From Psychrosphaera aestuarii (lineage in GTDB: Bacteria; Pseudomonadota; Gammaproteobacteria; Enterobacterales; Alteromonadaceae): a DNA stretch of 64,000 nucleotides. Shown piece after piece: positions 1 through 8,129 of the stretch; the first letter of the stretch is position 1, and every line of letters begins with the position of its first letter. The notes under the pieces were generated by a model. The model saw only the letters and a program-made list of their open reading frames with translations. It ran no database searches and had not been told where the DNA came from. The stretch spans positions 620,001 to 684,000 of the forward strand of contig NZ_CP072844.1 in the NCBI RefSeq assembly GCF_017948405.1, in the 5' to 3' direction. Both the position numbers and the translations under genes were made by a program.

Positions 1-144
<144 letters not shown>

Positions 145-204
145 CTATTCTTTAATCAGTGTTTTGATAATAAGTGTTCGAAAATAAATAATCGAAAGAT
201 GAGA

Positions 205-495
205 TTATTCTACGATTGCTAAGATGTCTGATTCAGACATAATCAATACTTCTTCGCCATCAAGCTTTTCAGTTTTAACGCCGTAGCCGTCATTAAAGAT
301 AACTGTGTCGCCAACTTTCACATCTAAAGGACGAACGTCACCGTTTTCTAAAATACGACCGTTACCAACAGCGATAACTTCACCGCGAGTTGATTTTTCA
401 GCAGCAGATCCTGTAAGTACAATACCGCCAGCTGATTTTGTTTCTTGCTCACTGCGTTTAACAATTAAACGATCATGTAGAGGACGAATGCTCAT
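205..495 (-). CDS. groS: Co-chaperonin GroES
   Basis: A 96-residue protein of normal GroES length. It starts [14 protein letters not shown], has the mobile-loop region [20 protein letters not shown] at about residues 22-41, and ends with the conserved ESDILAIVE. GroES forms the heptameric lid on the GroEL ring. The ATG at 495 follows a GGAG ribosome site. It is first in the groSL operon, and a heat-shock-type promoter is visible about 100 bp upstream. Confidence 0.98.
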   Translation of the reverse strand: MSIRPLHDRLIVKRSEQETKSAGGIVLTGSAAEKSTRGEVIAVGNGRILENGDVRPLDVKVGDTVIFNDGYGVKTEKLDGEEVLIMSESDILAIVE

Positions 496-596
496 TGGTC
501 ATTATCTCCAAGTTTTATGGTTGTAATAAGTTTCGCGAAGCTTGTTTTTTAACTGAGTCTTACACGAAACGAACTAAAAATTCGTTAGTGGCAGAT

Positions 597-624
597 ATAT
601 GAGGGTGGGTTTATAAAATCCAAG
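597..624 (-). promoter_or_regulatory. Candidate sigma-32 (heat-shock) promoter of groSL
   Basis: On the minus strand a CTTGGAT box (618-624) is followed after 12 bases by CCCTCATAT (597-605). This resembles the sigma-32 consensus CTTGAAA and CCCCATNT with a normal spacer. It lies about 100 bp upstream of the groES start. The assignment rests on the match and on the known heat control of groSL. Confidence 0.5.
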
Positions 625-678
625 TGAAAAAGTAAAAAAATTGTGAACAAATTAACAAGAAATATCGATAACGAGGAA

Positions 679-924
679 TTATTTATTTTTTGGATCTTTT
701 ATTGCTTCGATAAGCTGTGATACATCATATCTCCCGCATGCTTCAAAGACCTCAACTGTTTCCAGGAAGTCTAACTTTCTCTCGCCGTTTTCGTATTTAG
801 AGACGTAGCTTTGCGGTTTTTTTAATAACTCCGCTAACTCTCGTTGAGTAAGGCCTGAGCTGTGCCTAAGGTCTTTTAAATAGTGACGAAAACGAACTTG
901 TTTTTCACACCATACTTTATTCAT
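679..924 (-). CDS. Small XRE-type helix-turn-helix regulator
   Basis: The chosen start at 924 gives 81 residues; an upstream in-frame ATG at 987 would add 21 residues with no homology signal. The body is a lambda/Cro-type HTH: RHYLKDLRHSSGLTQRELAE, then LLKKPQSYVSKYENGERKLD, which holds the Q-S-Y-V-S-K-Y-E recognition helix. This fold binds operator DNA as a dimer. The gene stands alone between groS and fxsA, so its target is unknown. An inverted repeat touches the chosen start and would suit self-repression. No clear ribosome site precedes 924, so the start is uncertain; the family call is firm. Confidence 0.8.
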   Translation of the reverse strand: MNKVWCEKQVRFRHYLKDLRHSSGLTQRELAELLKKPQSYVSKYENGERKLDFLETVEVFEACGRYDVSQLIEAIKDPKNK

Positions 925-926
925 AG

Positions 927-945
927 CGTCACAATAAATGTGACG
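927..945. promoter_or_regulatory. Inverted repeat at the HTH gene start (candidate operator)
   Basis: CGTCACA (927-933), five bases, then TGTGACG (939-945): a perfect 7-bp inverted repeat ending two bases from the preferred ATG of the HTH gene. It could be the regulator's own operator or a hairpin over the translation start. The half-site order is opposite to a CRP site (TGTGA-N6-TCACA). Confidence 0.4.
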
Positions 946-1052
946 TTCTGATATCCCATTTCGGGATAAATTTTTATTGCGTAACAAAAATAGGTGGAAT
1001 AAAGTGGCAGTGTTGTTTCTGTTTGGGTGTTGGAACTTTGACGTGATGCAAC

Positions 1053-1080
1053 AAAAAAGGGCCTTTTTAGGCCCTTTTTT
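1053..1080. terminator. Rho-independent terminator, both directions possible
   Basis: Stem AAAGGGCC / GGCCCTTT with a short loop, flanked by A and T runs on both sides. In the minus direction it follows fxsA and would separate it from the HTH gene. Confidence 0.8.
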
Positions 1081-1111
1081 CTTTTATATATTACTAATGT
1101 ATTACAGGTGA

Positions 1112-1642
1112 TTACTCTTTTCTCTTGTACTCACCATCTATTGTTGTAGGCTCATTATTTAAACTTTTGTTTGTGCCATTATTCATATCATGACTTGAAT
1201 GTGCATTGTTATCGCGATTTAGATCGTGCTCAAAAGTTTGACCTGAAGATGATGAATGATGAGAAAAACCAGATGCGTTAAACCCAGCGCTACGCACTTG
1301 AACTCGATGGCCGACCTGTGAATATACAATCTTTCTGAAGGGCGGCGTAAGTAATAACATGCCTAAAATGTCAGTCATAAAGCCGGGTGTGATTAATAAC
1401 ACGCCAGAAATTAAAATGCAGATACCGTCGAACATTGCTTGCGCTGGAAGTGAACCAGTTGCCAACTCTTGCTGTATCTTACTCCAAGTTTGAAGACCTT
1501 GTTGTTTTACTAGTTTGGTACCAATAATCGCTGTCACAATAATAATTAGAAAAGTCCATCCGCTGCCGATGATGGCGCCTACTTCAAGTAACAACATGAG
1601 TTCCAACAATGGAACCACAATAAAAATAAAAAACAGCGGCAT
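1112..1642 (-). CDS. fxsA: FxsA family membrane protein
   Basis: A 176-residue inner-membrane protein. The FxsA core covers about residues 1-120: hydrophobic segments PLFFIFIVVPLLELMLLLEV, WTFLIIIVTAIIGTKLVKQQ and the conserved turn LLITPGFMTDILGMLLLTPP. The tail after residue 120 is polar and rich in Ser, His and Asn, as is common and variable in this family. In E. coli, overproduced FxsA (YtfZ/SuppF) relieves exclusion of phage T7 by the F plasmid; its normal role is unclear. It has its own terminator downstream and diverges from cutA. Confidence 0.92.
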   Translation of the reverse strand: MPLFFIFIVVPLLELMLLLEVGAIIGSGWTFLIIIVTAIIGTKLVKQQGLQTWSKIQQELATGSLPAQAMFDGICILISGVLLITPGFMTDILGMLLLTPPFRKIVYSQVGHRVQVRSAGFNASGFSHHSSSSGQTFEHDLNRDNNAHSSHDMNNGTNKSLNNEPTTIDGEYKRKE

Positions 1643-1784
1643 AAAAATCCTAATATTAATTCAATTATTACCTTTGTTAAGTATGGGACAATACGTTGGT
1701 ATTCAAGTAAAGTTGATTAATTGTATGTAAGTATTTGTTAATTTTTCCTTAAGGTTGGGCTAATACATTGAATGAGGTAATAAA

Positions 1785-2111
1785 ATGACGGCGAAATTAA
1801 TTTTGGTGACGACTCCTGATTTACCCACGGCACATCATTTAGCCGAAGGGTTATTAGAGCGAAACTTAGTTGCCTGTGTAAATTTAATTCCGTCAGTTGT
1901 TTCCCTGTATAAATGGGAAGGAAAGCTGGAACAAAATGTTGAAGTACAAATGTTTTTGAAAACAATTGAAAGAAATGTTGCAGATATCGAGTCCTATATA
2001 CACGATCATCACCCTTACGATGTTCCAGAGTTTCTGGTGATTAATATTGATCATGGAAGTAAAGGGTATTTAAATTGGGTACAAGAAATGACATCACAAG
2101 GTAGCAAATAA
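1785..2111 (+). CDS. cutA: Divalent-cation tolerance protein CutA
   Basis: A 108-residue protein of normal CutA1 length. It shows the family signatures LVACVNLIPSVVSLYKWEGK (about residues 29-48) and HHPYDVPEFLVINIDHGSKGYLNW near the C-terminus, here quoted in parts: HPYDVPEFL and YLNW. CutA forms very stable trimers with a ferredoxin-like fold and is linked to copper tolerance, though its mechanism is unsettled. The stop codon directly abuts the ATG of dsbD, as in E. coli where cutA and dsbD are also adjacent, so the two are cotranslated. Confidence 0.95.
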   Translation: MTAKLILVTTPDLPTAHHLAEGLLERNLVACVNLIPSVVSLYKWEGKLEQNVEVQMFLKTIERNVADIESYIHDHHPYDVPEFLVINIDHGSKGYLNWVQEMTSQGSK

Positions 2112-3944
2112 ATGTTCAAAACACGCAGTAAAATAACAAATTGGATCTTTTCGTTTACGTTAGCCTGTTTGTCACTGTTCTCCACAATAAGCAACGCGGC
2201 GCCGAGTGTCGATCCGTTAAAAGATTTGTTTGCGAGTCAAACAGAATATCTGCCCGTCGATGAAGCGTTTATTTTTGATTTTAAACAAGTCGATAACAAG
2301 GTGGTGTTAGATTGGACCATTGCTGATGGGTATTATCTGTATAAAGACAAGTTTCAATTCCAAGCAGAAAATGCAATCGTTTTGGATACAGTCAAGCAAG
2401 ATGGCACTCAAATAGAAGATGAGTTTTTTGGTGTTGTTAATGTTTATTTCTTTGAGTCTCAGATTGAAGTTAGCTTTAGTGATATATCTGAAGATGCTTA
2501 CTTAAATGTTCGATACCAAGGCTGTGCAAAAGCAGGTTTTTGCTACAATCCAACCGTTAAAAGAATTCCGCTGGATGCAATTTCAGCTGAACAAATTACT
2601 AGTTTGTTGTCGACGGAAAACACAAAGAACACTGCAACCGCAGAATCAACTGCAAATAGCGCTTCAGCATCACCGAGTGTTACGTCTCAACAAAATTCGT
2701 TAGCAGATTCGTTAGCAAATGAAAGCTTACTTTGGACACTGTTAATTTTCTTTGGTTTAGGGGTAGGCTTAGCCTTTACGCCATGTGTTTTTCCAATGTT
2801 CCCAATTCTATCTAGTATCATAGCGGGTCAAAGCAACATGACCGTTAAAAAAGGCTTATGGCTGGCCTTTATTTATGTACAAGGTATGGCTATTACCTAC
2901 TCATTATTAGGATTAGTTGTTGCTAGCATGGGCGTACAATTCCAAGCAGCACTGCAACATCCTGCAGTGTTAATTACGGTTTCTGTCATTTTTGTATTAC
3001 TCGCTGGCGCAATGTTTGGTTGGTATAACCTTCAACTACCACAGTCTTGGACTAACAAATTAACGCAAGTAAGTAACAAGCAAAAGTCGGGCAATTTAGT
3101 GGGCGTGTTTGTAATGGGCTTATTAAGTGGTCTTATTGCTTCACCTTGTACCACAGCTCCGTTAACAGGCGCATTACTTTACGTTGCGCAAACAGGCGAC
3201 TTAGTGGTTGGCTTTGTTACTTTGTATGTACTTAGTTTAGGTATGGGCTTACCGTTATTACTAATAGGTGCATCCGGTGGTAAATTGCTTCCTAAAGCAG
3301 GTAACTGGATGAACGTGGTTAAAAATCTATTCGGCTTTATTTTACTGGCCATTCCTTTGATCTTGTTAGAGCGTTTTATTGATTTACAGTGGGTACTGTC
3401 ATTAGCAGGTATATTATTAATTGTGATGGGCGCTTACTTCCATAGCCAGTATTTAAGCCAGCAATCAAATACGGCTAAAAGTGGCTTTTGGGCAGTATCA
3501 CTATTTAGTTTCTTATTAGGTTTTGTACTTCTGGTAAAACCTTTGTTACCAACGTCGACGGTTTCAGTAGGGGCAGAAACGCATGAAGTTGAGTTTATAA
3601 AAGTAGCAGATTTGTCTGAAATTAAACAACAAATTGCTATTGCTAATGCTGCGGGTAAGCCTGTTATGTTAGATTTTTATGCAGACTGGTGTGTTGCATG
3701 TAAAGAATTTGAGGCCTTTACATTTTCAGATAAAGCGGTTCAAAACAAGATGTCAGACTTTGTGCTTTTACAAATTGACATGACTGAGAACGACGACTCC
3801 GACATCGAAGTAATGAAAGAATACGATATTCTTGGATTACCAACGATCCTATTTTTTAACACTACAGGTGGTGAGTTAACAAATCAAAGGGTAACCGGAT
3901 ACATGAACGCGACTACGTTTTTAGCTCACTTGCAAAACATTTAA
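2112..3944 (+). CDS. dsbD: Thiol:disulfide interchange protein DsbD
   Basis: A 610-residue inner-membrane reductant carrier with all three DsbD parts. A signal peptide ends near SNAAPS. The periplasmic alpha domain carries the Cys pair in YQGCAKAGFCYNP. The eight-helix beta domain carries FTPCVFPMFPIL and IASPCTTAPLTG. The C-terminal thioredoxin-like gamma domain has DFYADWCVACKEFE. It passes electrons from cytoplasmic thioredoxin to periplasmic DsbC, DsbG and cytochrome c maturation factors. All six redox cysteines are present. Translation is coupled to cutA. Confidence 0.97.
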   Translation: MFKTRSKITNWIFSFTLACLSLFSTISNAAPSVDPLKDLFASQTEYLPVDEAFIFDFKQVDNKVVLDWTIADGYYLYKDKFQFQAENAIVLDTVKQDGTQIEDEFFGVVNVYFFESQIEVSFSDISEDAYLNVRYQGCAKAGFCYNPTVKRIPLDAISAEQITSLLSTENTKNTATAESTANSASASPSVTSQQNSLADSLANESLLWTLLIFFGLGVGLAFTPCVFPMFPILSSIIAGQSNMTVKKGLWLAFIYVQGMAITYSLLGLVVASMGVQFQAALQHPAVLITVSVIFVLLAGAMFGWYNLQLPQSWTNKLTQVSNKQKSGNLVGVFVMGLLSGLIASPCTTAPLTGALLYVAQTGDLVVGFVTLYVLSLGMGLPLLLIGASGGKLLPKAGNWMNVVKNLFGFILLAIPLILLERFIDLQWVLSLAGILLIVMGAYFHSQYLSQQSNTAKSGFWAVSLFSFLLGFVLLVKPLLPTSTVSVGAETHEVEFIKVADLSEIKQQIAIANAAGKPVMLDFYADWCVACKEFEAFTFSDKAVQNKMSDFVLLQIDMTENDDSDIEVMKEYDILGLPTILFFNTTGGELTNQRVTGYMNATTFLAHLQNI

Positions 3945-4273
3945 CGTACGCCAGTTGATGAATTGATTTCTGCTAACTAATAGGTGGTGATTAAGTTTTA
4001 GTTTCACTGCTATTTATCTAAAGCCTGACAATTGTTCAGGCTTTTTTTTGCTTAAAATTGGCGGATTACAAGCTTGGCGGATATCAACAAGGTTCTTGAA
4101 GGTGCTTTTAACAAAGGCTTTTATACAAGTCGACTATGCTAACGTCGGTCATTAGACCAGTATTTTGCTGTTAATTGCGTTTATTTCTTTATAATGGCTT
4201 TTAATTCTTCCGAAACTATAGTTTTATATGGTTTTCACCGTAAAAATTAATTTGTTTTCGAGAAGAGGTATAA
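3945..4273. other. Gap between dsbD and aroQ
   Basis: This 329-bp gap holds the dsbD terminator at its start and an AT-rich stretch ahead of aroQ that probably includes the aroQ-accBC promoter. I see no gene in it. Confidence 0.6.
4021..4050 (+). terminator. Terminator after cutA-dsbD
   Basis: Stem AAGCCTGA / TCAGGCTT with a short loop, followed by a run of eight T. It lies about 80 bp after dsbD. Confidence 0.85.
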
Positions 4274-4747
4274 ATGAGTATAGAAGGCGACAAGATGTCA
4301 ACAGTTGGAACAGTTTTAGTGATCAATGGCCCAAATTTAAACATGCTGGGTAGCCGTGAAACTAACATCTATGGTGATACCACCTTAAATGACATTGTGA
4401 CGTCATTAACGCAAAGTGCCTCTAAACAAATGGTAGCGGTTTCTCACGTTCAGTCAAACCATGAAGGAACGCTGGTGGACGCGATACAACAGGCTCAGGG
4501 TAAAGTCGATTTTATTATTATAAATCCGGCTGCTTATACCCATACTAGTGTGGCCATACGTGACGCATTATTAGCAGTTGCTATTCCATTTGTAGAAGTA
4601 CACTTATCAAACGTACACGCGCGTGAGCCTTTTAGACAACATTCTTACCTATCAGATATTGCAGTTGGTGTGATTTGCGGATTAGGTCCGCAGGGATATC
4701 AATATGCGTTAGACCATGCGGTCAAAGCGATTACTAATAATAAATAA
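4274..4747 (+). CDS. aroQ: 3-dehydroquinate dehydratase, type II
   Basis: Converts 3-dehydroquinate to 3-dehydroshikimate in aromatic amino acid synthesis. Family motifs: [16 protein letters not shown] (active-site entry), YGD at the flexible loop, [30 protein letters not shown] with the catalytic His region, and [14 protein letters not shown]. The ORF gives 157 residues from 4274. A second ATG at 4295, also with a good ribosome site, gives 150, closer to the usual 145-150, so the start is open. It leads the accBC genes with 25 bp spacing, a common arrangement in gammaproteobacteria. Confidence 0.96.
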   Translation: MSIEGDKMSTVGTVLVINGPNLNMLGSRETNIYGDTTLNDIVTSLTQSASKQMVAVSHVQSNHEGTLVDAIQQAQGKVDFIIINPAAYTHTSVAIRDALLAVAIPFVEVHLSNVHAREPFRQHSYLSDIAVGVICGLGPQGYQYALDHAVKAITNNK

Positions 4748-4772
4748 ATTTTAAAGATTAATAGGTGAAAAA

Positions 4773-5231
4773 ATGGATATTCGTAAAATAAGAACATTGA
4801 TTGATATGGTGAAAGAGTCTGGCGTTGGTGAGATTGAAATCACTCAAGGTGACGAGTCAATCCGTATTTCTGGTACTCCAGTACAAATGGCCGCGCCAGT
4901 GCAATATGCGCCGGCTCCAGCGCAAGCCCCTCAAGCAGCACCAGCCGCTGCTCCAGCTGCTGCAACACCAGCACCAGAAGCGGCACCAGTCGCTACGGGT
5001 CATCAAGTTGTTTCTCCAATGGTTGGTACTTTCTACCGTGCATCATCACCGTCTTCTCCTTCATTTGTTGAAGTAGGTCAGTCAGTTCAAGTAGGCGATA
5101 CGCTTTGTATTATTGAAGCAATGAAAATGATGAACCAAATTGAATCAGACAAAGCGGGTGTTGTTAAAGCAATACTAGTTGATAACGAAGACCCTGTAGA
5201 ATTTGAACAACCACTATTCATTATTGAATAA
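4773..5231 (+). CDS. accB: Biotin carboxyl carrier protein of acetyl-CoA carboxylase
   Basis: A 152-residue carrier. An N-terminal region ([20 protein letters not shown]) is followed by an Ala/Pro-rich linker at about residues 38-78. The biotinyl domain carries the biotin attachment site [12 protein letters not shown], where the Lys between the two Met is modified. It carries carboxybiotin between biotin carboxylase (AccC) and the carboxyltransferase in the first step of fatty acid synthesis. It is followed after 12 bp by accC. Confidence 0.97.
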   Translation: MDIRKIRTLIDMVKESGVGEIEITQGDESIRISGTPVQMAAPVQYAPAPAQAPQAAPAAAPAAATPAPEAAPVATGHQVVSPMVGTFYRASSPSSPSFVEVGQSVQVGDTLCIIEAMKMMNQIESDKAGVVKAILVDNEDPVEFEQPLFIIE

Positions 5232-5243
5232 TAAGGGCTGATC

Positions 5244-6587
5244 ATGATTGATAAAGTTGTCATCGCGAATCGCGGTGAGATTGCCCTACGAATTTTGCGT
5301 GCCTGTAAAGAGTTAGGCATCAAAACCGTTGCGGTACACTCAACAGCGGATAGAAATTTAAAACACGTTCTTCTTGCAGACGAAACCATTTGTATTGGTA
5401 AGCCTTCTGCGATGGATAGTTACCTTAATATTCCTAGAATTATAGCGGCTGCTGAAGTAACAGATGCCGTGGCTATTCACCCTGGGTATGGTTTTTTAGC
5501 GGAAAACGCAGACTTTGCTGACCAAGTTGAGCAAAGTGGCTTAATTTTTATTGGACCAACGGGCGACACAATTCGCTTAATGGGCGACAAAGTCTCCGCG
5601 ATTGAAGCAATGAAAAAAGCCGGTGTACCCTGTGTTCCAGGCTCTGATGGTGAATTGGGTGATAACCCAGATACCAACAAAGCCATTGCTCGCCGAATTG
5701 GTTACCCATTAATTGTTAAAGCAGCAGGCGGCGGCGGCGGTCGTGGTATGCGCGTTGTTCGCAAAGAAGAAGACTTAGTTGAATCAATTAAGATGACTAA
5801 AGCGGAAGCGGGCGCAGCCTTTAATAATGACGTTGTTTACATGGAAAAATTCCTAGAAAACCCACGTCATATTGAAGTTCAAGTTTTGGCTGATGGTCAA
5901 GGTAATGCAATTCACTTAGGTGAGCGTGACTGTTCGATGCAGCGTCGACACCAGAAAGTAGTTGAAGAGGCGCCAGCACCTGGTATTACACCTGAACTAC
6001 GTAAATATATTGGTGATCGTTGTGTGCGTGCATGTATCGAAATTGGTTATCGTGGTGCAGGTACATTTGAATTCTTGTATGAAAATGGTGAATTTTACTT
6101 TATCGAAATGAATACTCGTATTCAGGTAGAGCATCCAGTAACAGAAATGGTAACGGGCGTAGACTTAATTAAAGAGCAATTACGCATAGCAGCGGGACAA
6201 CCATTGTCGTTTACACAAGAAGATATTCAAATTCGTGGTCATGCTATTGAGTGTCGTATAAATGCTGAAGATCCTGAAACCTTTGTTCCTTGTGCGGGTG
6301 AAATTAAACGTTTTCACTCACCAGGTGGTTTAGGTGTTCGTTGGGACTCACACATTTATACAAATTATAAAGTGCCACCAAACTATGACTCAATGATTGG
6401 CAAGCTAATTACTTACGGTGAAAATCGCGGTATTGCTATCAAGCGTATGGAGCATGCACTTAATGAATTGTTAATTGACGGTATTAAAACAAACGTACCT
6501 CTGCAACAAGACATCATGGCCGATGAGCACTTCCAAAATGGTGGAACTAACATTCACTATTTAGAAAAGAAATTAGGGATGAGCTAA
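5244..6587 (+). CDS. accC: Biotin carboxylase subunit of acetyl-CoA carboxylase
   Basis: A 447-residue ATP-grasp enzyme of normal length. It carboxylates the biotin on AccB using ATP and bicarbonate. Seen: [20 protein letters not shown] at the N-terminus, [18 protein letters not shown], the glycine-rich ATP loop [14 protein letters not shown], the metal and substrate residues of [20 protein letters not shown], and EHPVTE. It ends an aroQ-accB-accC operon, with a terminator after it. Confidence 0.98.
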   Translation: MIDKVVIANRGEIALRILRACKELGIKTVAVHSTADRNLKHVLLADETICIGKPSAMDSYLNIPRIIAAAEVTDAVAIHPGYGFLAENADFADQVEQSGLIFIGPTGDTIRLMGDKVSAIEAMKKAGVPCVPGSDGELGDNPDTNKAIARRIGYPLIVKAAGGGGGRGMRVVRKEEDLVESIKMTKAEAGAAFNNDVVYMEKFLENPRHIEVQVLADGQGNAIHLGERDCSMQRRHQKVVEEAPAPGITPELRKYIGDRCVRACIEIGYRGAGTFEFLYENGEFYFIEMNTRIQVEHPVTEMVTGVDLIKEQLRIAAGQPLSFTQEDIQIRGHAIECRINAEDPETFVPCAGEIKRFHSPGGLGVRWDSHIYTNYKVPPNYDSMIGKLITYGENRGIAIKRMEHALNELLIDGIKTNVPLQQDIMADEHFQNGGTNIHYLEKKLGMS

Positions 6588-6655
6588 GGCTTGTAACTGA
6601 TTGTAGTTGTTTTAAAAAGTCAGTTTTAAAACACAAAGTCTAAAAAAATCACTTG

Positions 6656-6684
6656 TAAAAGCCGGGCATTTGCTCGGTTTTTTT
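6656..6684 (+). terminator. Terminator after accC
   Basis: Stem CCGGGCA / TGCTCGG (one G-T pair) with a two-base loop, followed by a run of seven T. Confidence 0.8.
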
Positions 6685-6746
6685 ATTCCTTTAATTTATT
6701 TTTAACTATAATTAAACCATCACTAGCGAAAGTTGGAGATGTAAAA

Positions 6747-7058
6747 ATGGCAGAGTTCGGGTTATCCACACCCGTCACAGCGGGCATAGAACAATCCCGC
6801 GTTCAAAGGTCAAACAATGTCGGACGCACTGATTCCGCCAACGTAATAGATCGTGTCACACAAATACCCACCGCTGCCGCATTAGACAACCAACAAAGCA
6901 TTTCTTCTGGCCAACAAGCCACTGCAACACAACCGCCCAACCACATAGCCAAAGAGCAAATACGAGTTACAAGCACATTAGGCAAAGGCGACATTAGGGG
7001 CAACTTATCGCCCGCAAGAGCCGCTGAAATTTATGAAGCGATAGCTAAATTGTTATGA
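6747..7058 (+). CDS. Hypothetical protein, polar N-terminal part
   Basis: I do not recognise this 103-residue protein. It has a good ribosome site (GGAG eight bases before the ATG). No signal peptide or membrane segment is visible. About residues 10-70 are rich in Gln, Asn, Ser, Thr and Ala and look unstructured. The C-terminal 35 residues look folded, with GDIRGNLSPARAAEIYEAIA. It is the last plus-strand gene before the microcin block, which is convergent to it. No function is proposed. Confidence 0.6.
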   Translation: MAEFGLSTPVTAGIEQSRVQRSNNVGRTDSANVIDRVTQIPTAAALDNQQSISSGQQATATQPPNHIAKEQIRVTSTLGKGDIRGNLSPARAAEIYEAIAKLL

Positions 7059-7142
7059 GGAGTTTTAAGATTTTTTAAAAGATAACGGGTTATTTTAAAT
7101 AGTGGGGCAAGTAGGAGTAATGTTAAATACGGTAAATTATTT

Positions 7143-7211
7143 AAACAAGCAACTACAAAATTCTGCTTGTTTATAATTATAGCTCAGCAACTAAATCTCA
7201 CTGTTAGTTGC
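7143..7211 (-). terminator. Two stem-loops after the microcin precursor (candidate operon end)
   Basis: Downstream of the precursor stop on the minus strand there are two perfect stems. The first is an 8-bp stem (7187-7194 with 7204-7211, GCAACTAA / TTAGTTGC). The second is a 9-bp stem (7143-7151 with 7164-7172, AAACAAGCA / TGCTTGTTT) followed by AAATAATTT. The T tract is weak, so this may be an RNA 3' end or stabiliser rather than a textbook terminator. Confidence 0.45.
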
Positions 7212-7227
7212 AAGGTTTAAATAGCCT

Positions 7228-7398
7228 TTAAGGGCGAGTACCTGTTGGGCGATTTTCAAGTTCACCTAATGAAACCAAATTGCCTTTTGCTAAATCTTTC
7301 ATTGCTTCAATTAGTAGCTCTTCATATATAAGAACAATGGTTGCTACAAATAAACCACCACTTACTTGTTTAGTTTCATTTTTTGTTAATGTTTTCAT
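7228..7398 (-). CDS. Putative class II microcin precursor with double-glycine leader
   Basis: A 56-codon gene. The first 15 residues, MKTLTKNETKQVSGG, match the double-glycine leader type; colicin V has MRTLTLNELDSVSGG, of the same length. Cutting after Gly-Gly would release a 41-residue peptide starting LFVATIVLIYEELLIEAMKD, with a hydrophobic start, a likely amphipathic helix, no cysteine, slight net negative charge and the tail ENRPTGTRP. A good ribosome site (AAGGA) precedes the ATG at 7398. It is the last gene of a minus-strand operon that encodes a C39-peptidase exporter and its adaptor, the machinery that trims and exports such peptides. The leader and context are strong; antibacterial activity is inference, and a signalling peptide is possible. 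Confidence 0.82.
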   Translation of the reverse strand: MKTLTKNETKQVSGGLFVATIVLIYEELLIEAMKDLAKGNLVSLGELENRPTGTRP

Positions 7399-7412
7399 AA
7401 TGTTTCCTTATT

Positions 7413-7497
7413 CGACATTTGTCGAGAGTTAAGTTTTGCCATTATTGGCAAGGTTGTTAAACAACTTGTTGTTCCGTTCAAGTCAAAGCAAGTTGTC
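7413..7497 (-). ncRNA. Structured element, copy A (three stem-loops) before the precursor
   Basis: Read on the minus strand, copy A has stem 1 (7489-7496 with 7461-7468, extendable by a G-U pair), stem 2 (7446-7451 with 7436-7441) and stem 3 (7420-7424 with 7413-7417). It shares the loop block GACTTGAACGGAACA and the linker ACTTAACTCT with copy B at 8046-8129, while stem bases differ and still pair. It starts 15 nt after the CPBP stop and ends 14 bp before the precursor ATG, so it would be in the precursor's 5' leader. Possible roles: cis-regulatory RNA, RNA-processing site, or a mobile DNA repeat. Confidence 0.55.
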
Positions 7498-7511
7498 GAG
7501 ATTTACCTGCG

Positions 7512-8000
7512 CTATACTGCAGGGCTAGGTATTTGTGTAAAAGTAAATAAAGTTAATAGGATGAGTCCATTTAATAAACCGGAATAAAATATGTTGGTAG
7601 ATAAAGACCTATGTTTTAAATAAAGCCCATATAAAATTAGCCCGATAACAAAGTGCAATACAGGTGAACCAAACATATACACTTTTAATGACATCGTAGA
7701 GATTGCTGAAAAGAGGCCGGTTAACCAAATTGGAGAAGACAATTGTTCACCAACGCTCACTGCGACAGTGCGGCCCAGAAACTCCTCGATAAACGGGAAT
7801 AATAGTATAAAGCAGAATACAAAACCGACGCTTCCAAACCTTTCTATCCCAGCAATCGGCTCTGCAAAGTATTCTTGTACAGTAGTATCAAAGACCATCA
7901 TTGATACGAGCGCCACAATAAAACTAATAAACGTAAGTAGTGTTGTTAGAGTGATATAATCCCATTGAATTATAGGCTTTAACCGGGTGATATTTTCCAT
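7512..8000 (-). CDS. CPBP-like multi-pass membrane protein, candidate microcin immunity protein
   Basis: The start at 8000 (162 residues) has an AAGGA ribosome site; the longer reading from 8072 would run into the structured element and is less likely. Four or more membrane segments are visible. CPBP (CAAX protease/bacteriocin-processing) traits: FIEEFLGR gives the Glu-Glu-x3-Arg motif and VLHFVIG gives the second His motif. The third motif, usually His-x3-Asn, reads SGLLN, so its His is Ser. The enzyme may therefore be inactive. Several CPBP proteins next to bacteriocin genes protect the producer, and this gene directly precedes the precursor, as the immunity gene does in colicin V. Immunity is inference. 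Confidence 0.7.
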   Translation of the reverse strand: MENITRLKPIIQWDYITLTTLLTFISFIVALVSMMVFDTTVQEYFAEPIAGIERFGSVGFVFCFILLFPFIEEFLGRTVAVSVGEQLSSPIWLTGLFSAISTMSLKVYMFGSPVLHFVIGLILYGLYLKHRSLSTNIFYSGLLNGLILLTLFTFTQIPSPAV

Positions 8001-8045
8001 AAACTGATCCTTCAAAATTTTAATTATTATGTATACTGGACTTAT

Positions 8046-8129
8046 CCAACTTTGTTGGAGAGTTAAGTGCAATGAAAATTGCGGTTAATGGCCAACTTGT
8101 GTGTTCCGTTCAAGTCTATGCAAGTTGGC
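8046..8129 (-). ncRNA. Structured element, copy B (three stem-loops) before the CPBP gene
   Basis: On the minus strand: stem 1 is GCCAACTTG / CAAGTTGGC (8121-8129 with 8091-8099), stem 2 is GCAAT / ATTGC (8078-8082 with 8069-8073), stem 3 is CCAAC / GTTGG (8054-8058 with 8046-8050). The loop block (8102-8116) and linker (8059-8068) are identical to copy A. Stem 1 begins inside the last codons of the 483-residue gene. The copy ends 45 bp before the CPBP start. Confidence 0.55.

Noticed and set aside
927..945. CRP-binding site at the HTH gene
   Set aside because: The half-sites are TCACA then TGTGA, the reverse of the CRP order, with a five-base rather than six-base spacer.
8001..8072. N-terminal extension of the CPBP-like protein to 8072
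   Set aside because: The extension overlaps stem 2 of the structured element, has no ribosome site and precedes a better start at 8000.
7413..8129. The paired elements as integron attC recombination sites
   Set aside because: They follow genes and contain ACTTGAACG-like and GTTAAGT-like strings that recall attC boxes. However, the two core boxes are not at the ends and do not pair with each other, the fold is three separate hairpins, and no integrase is present.
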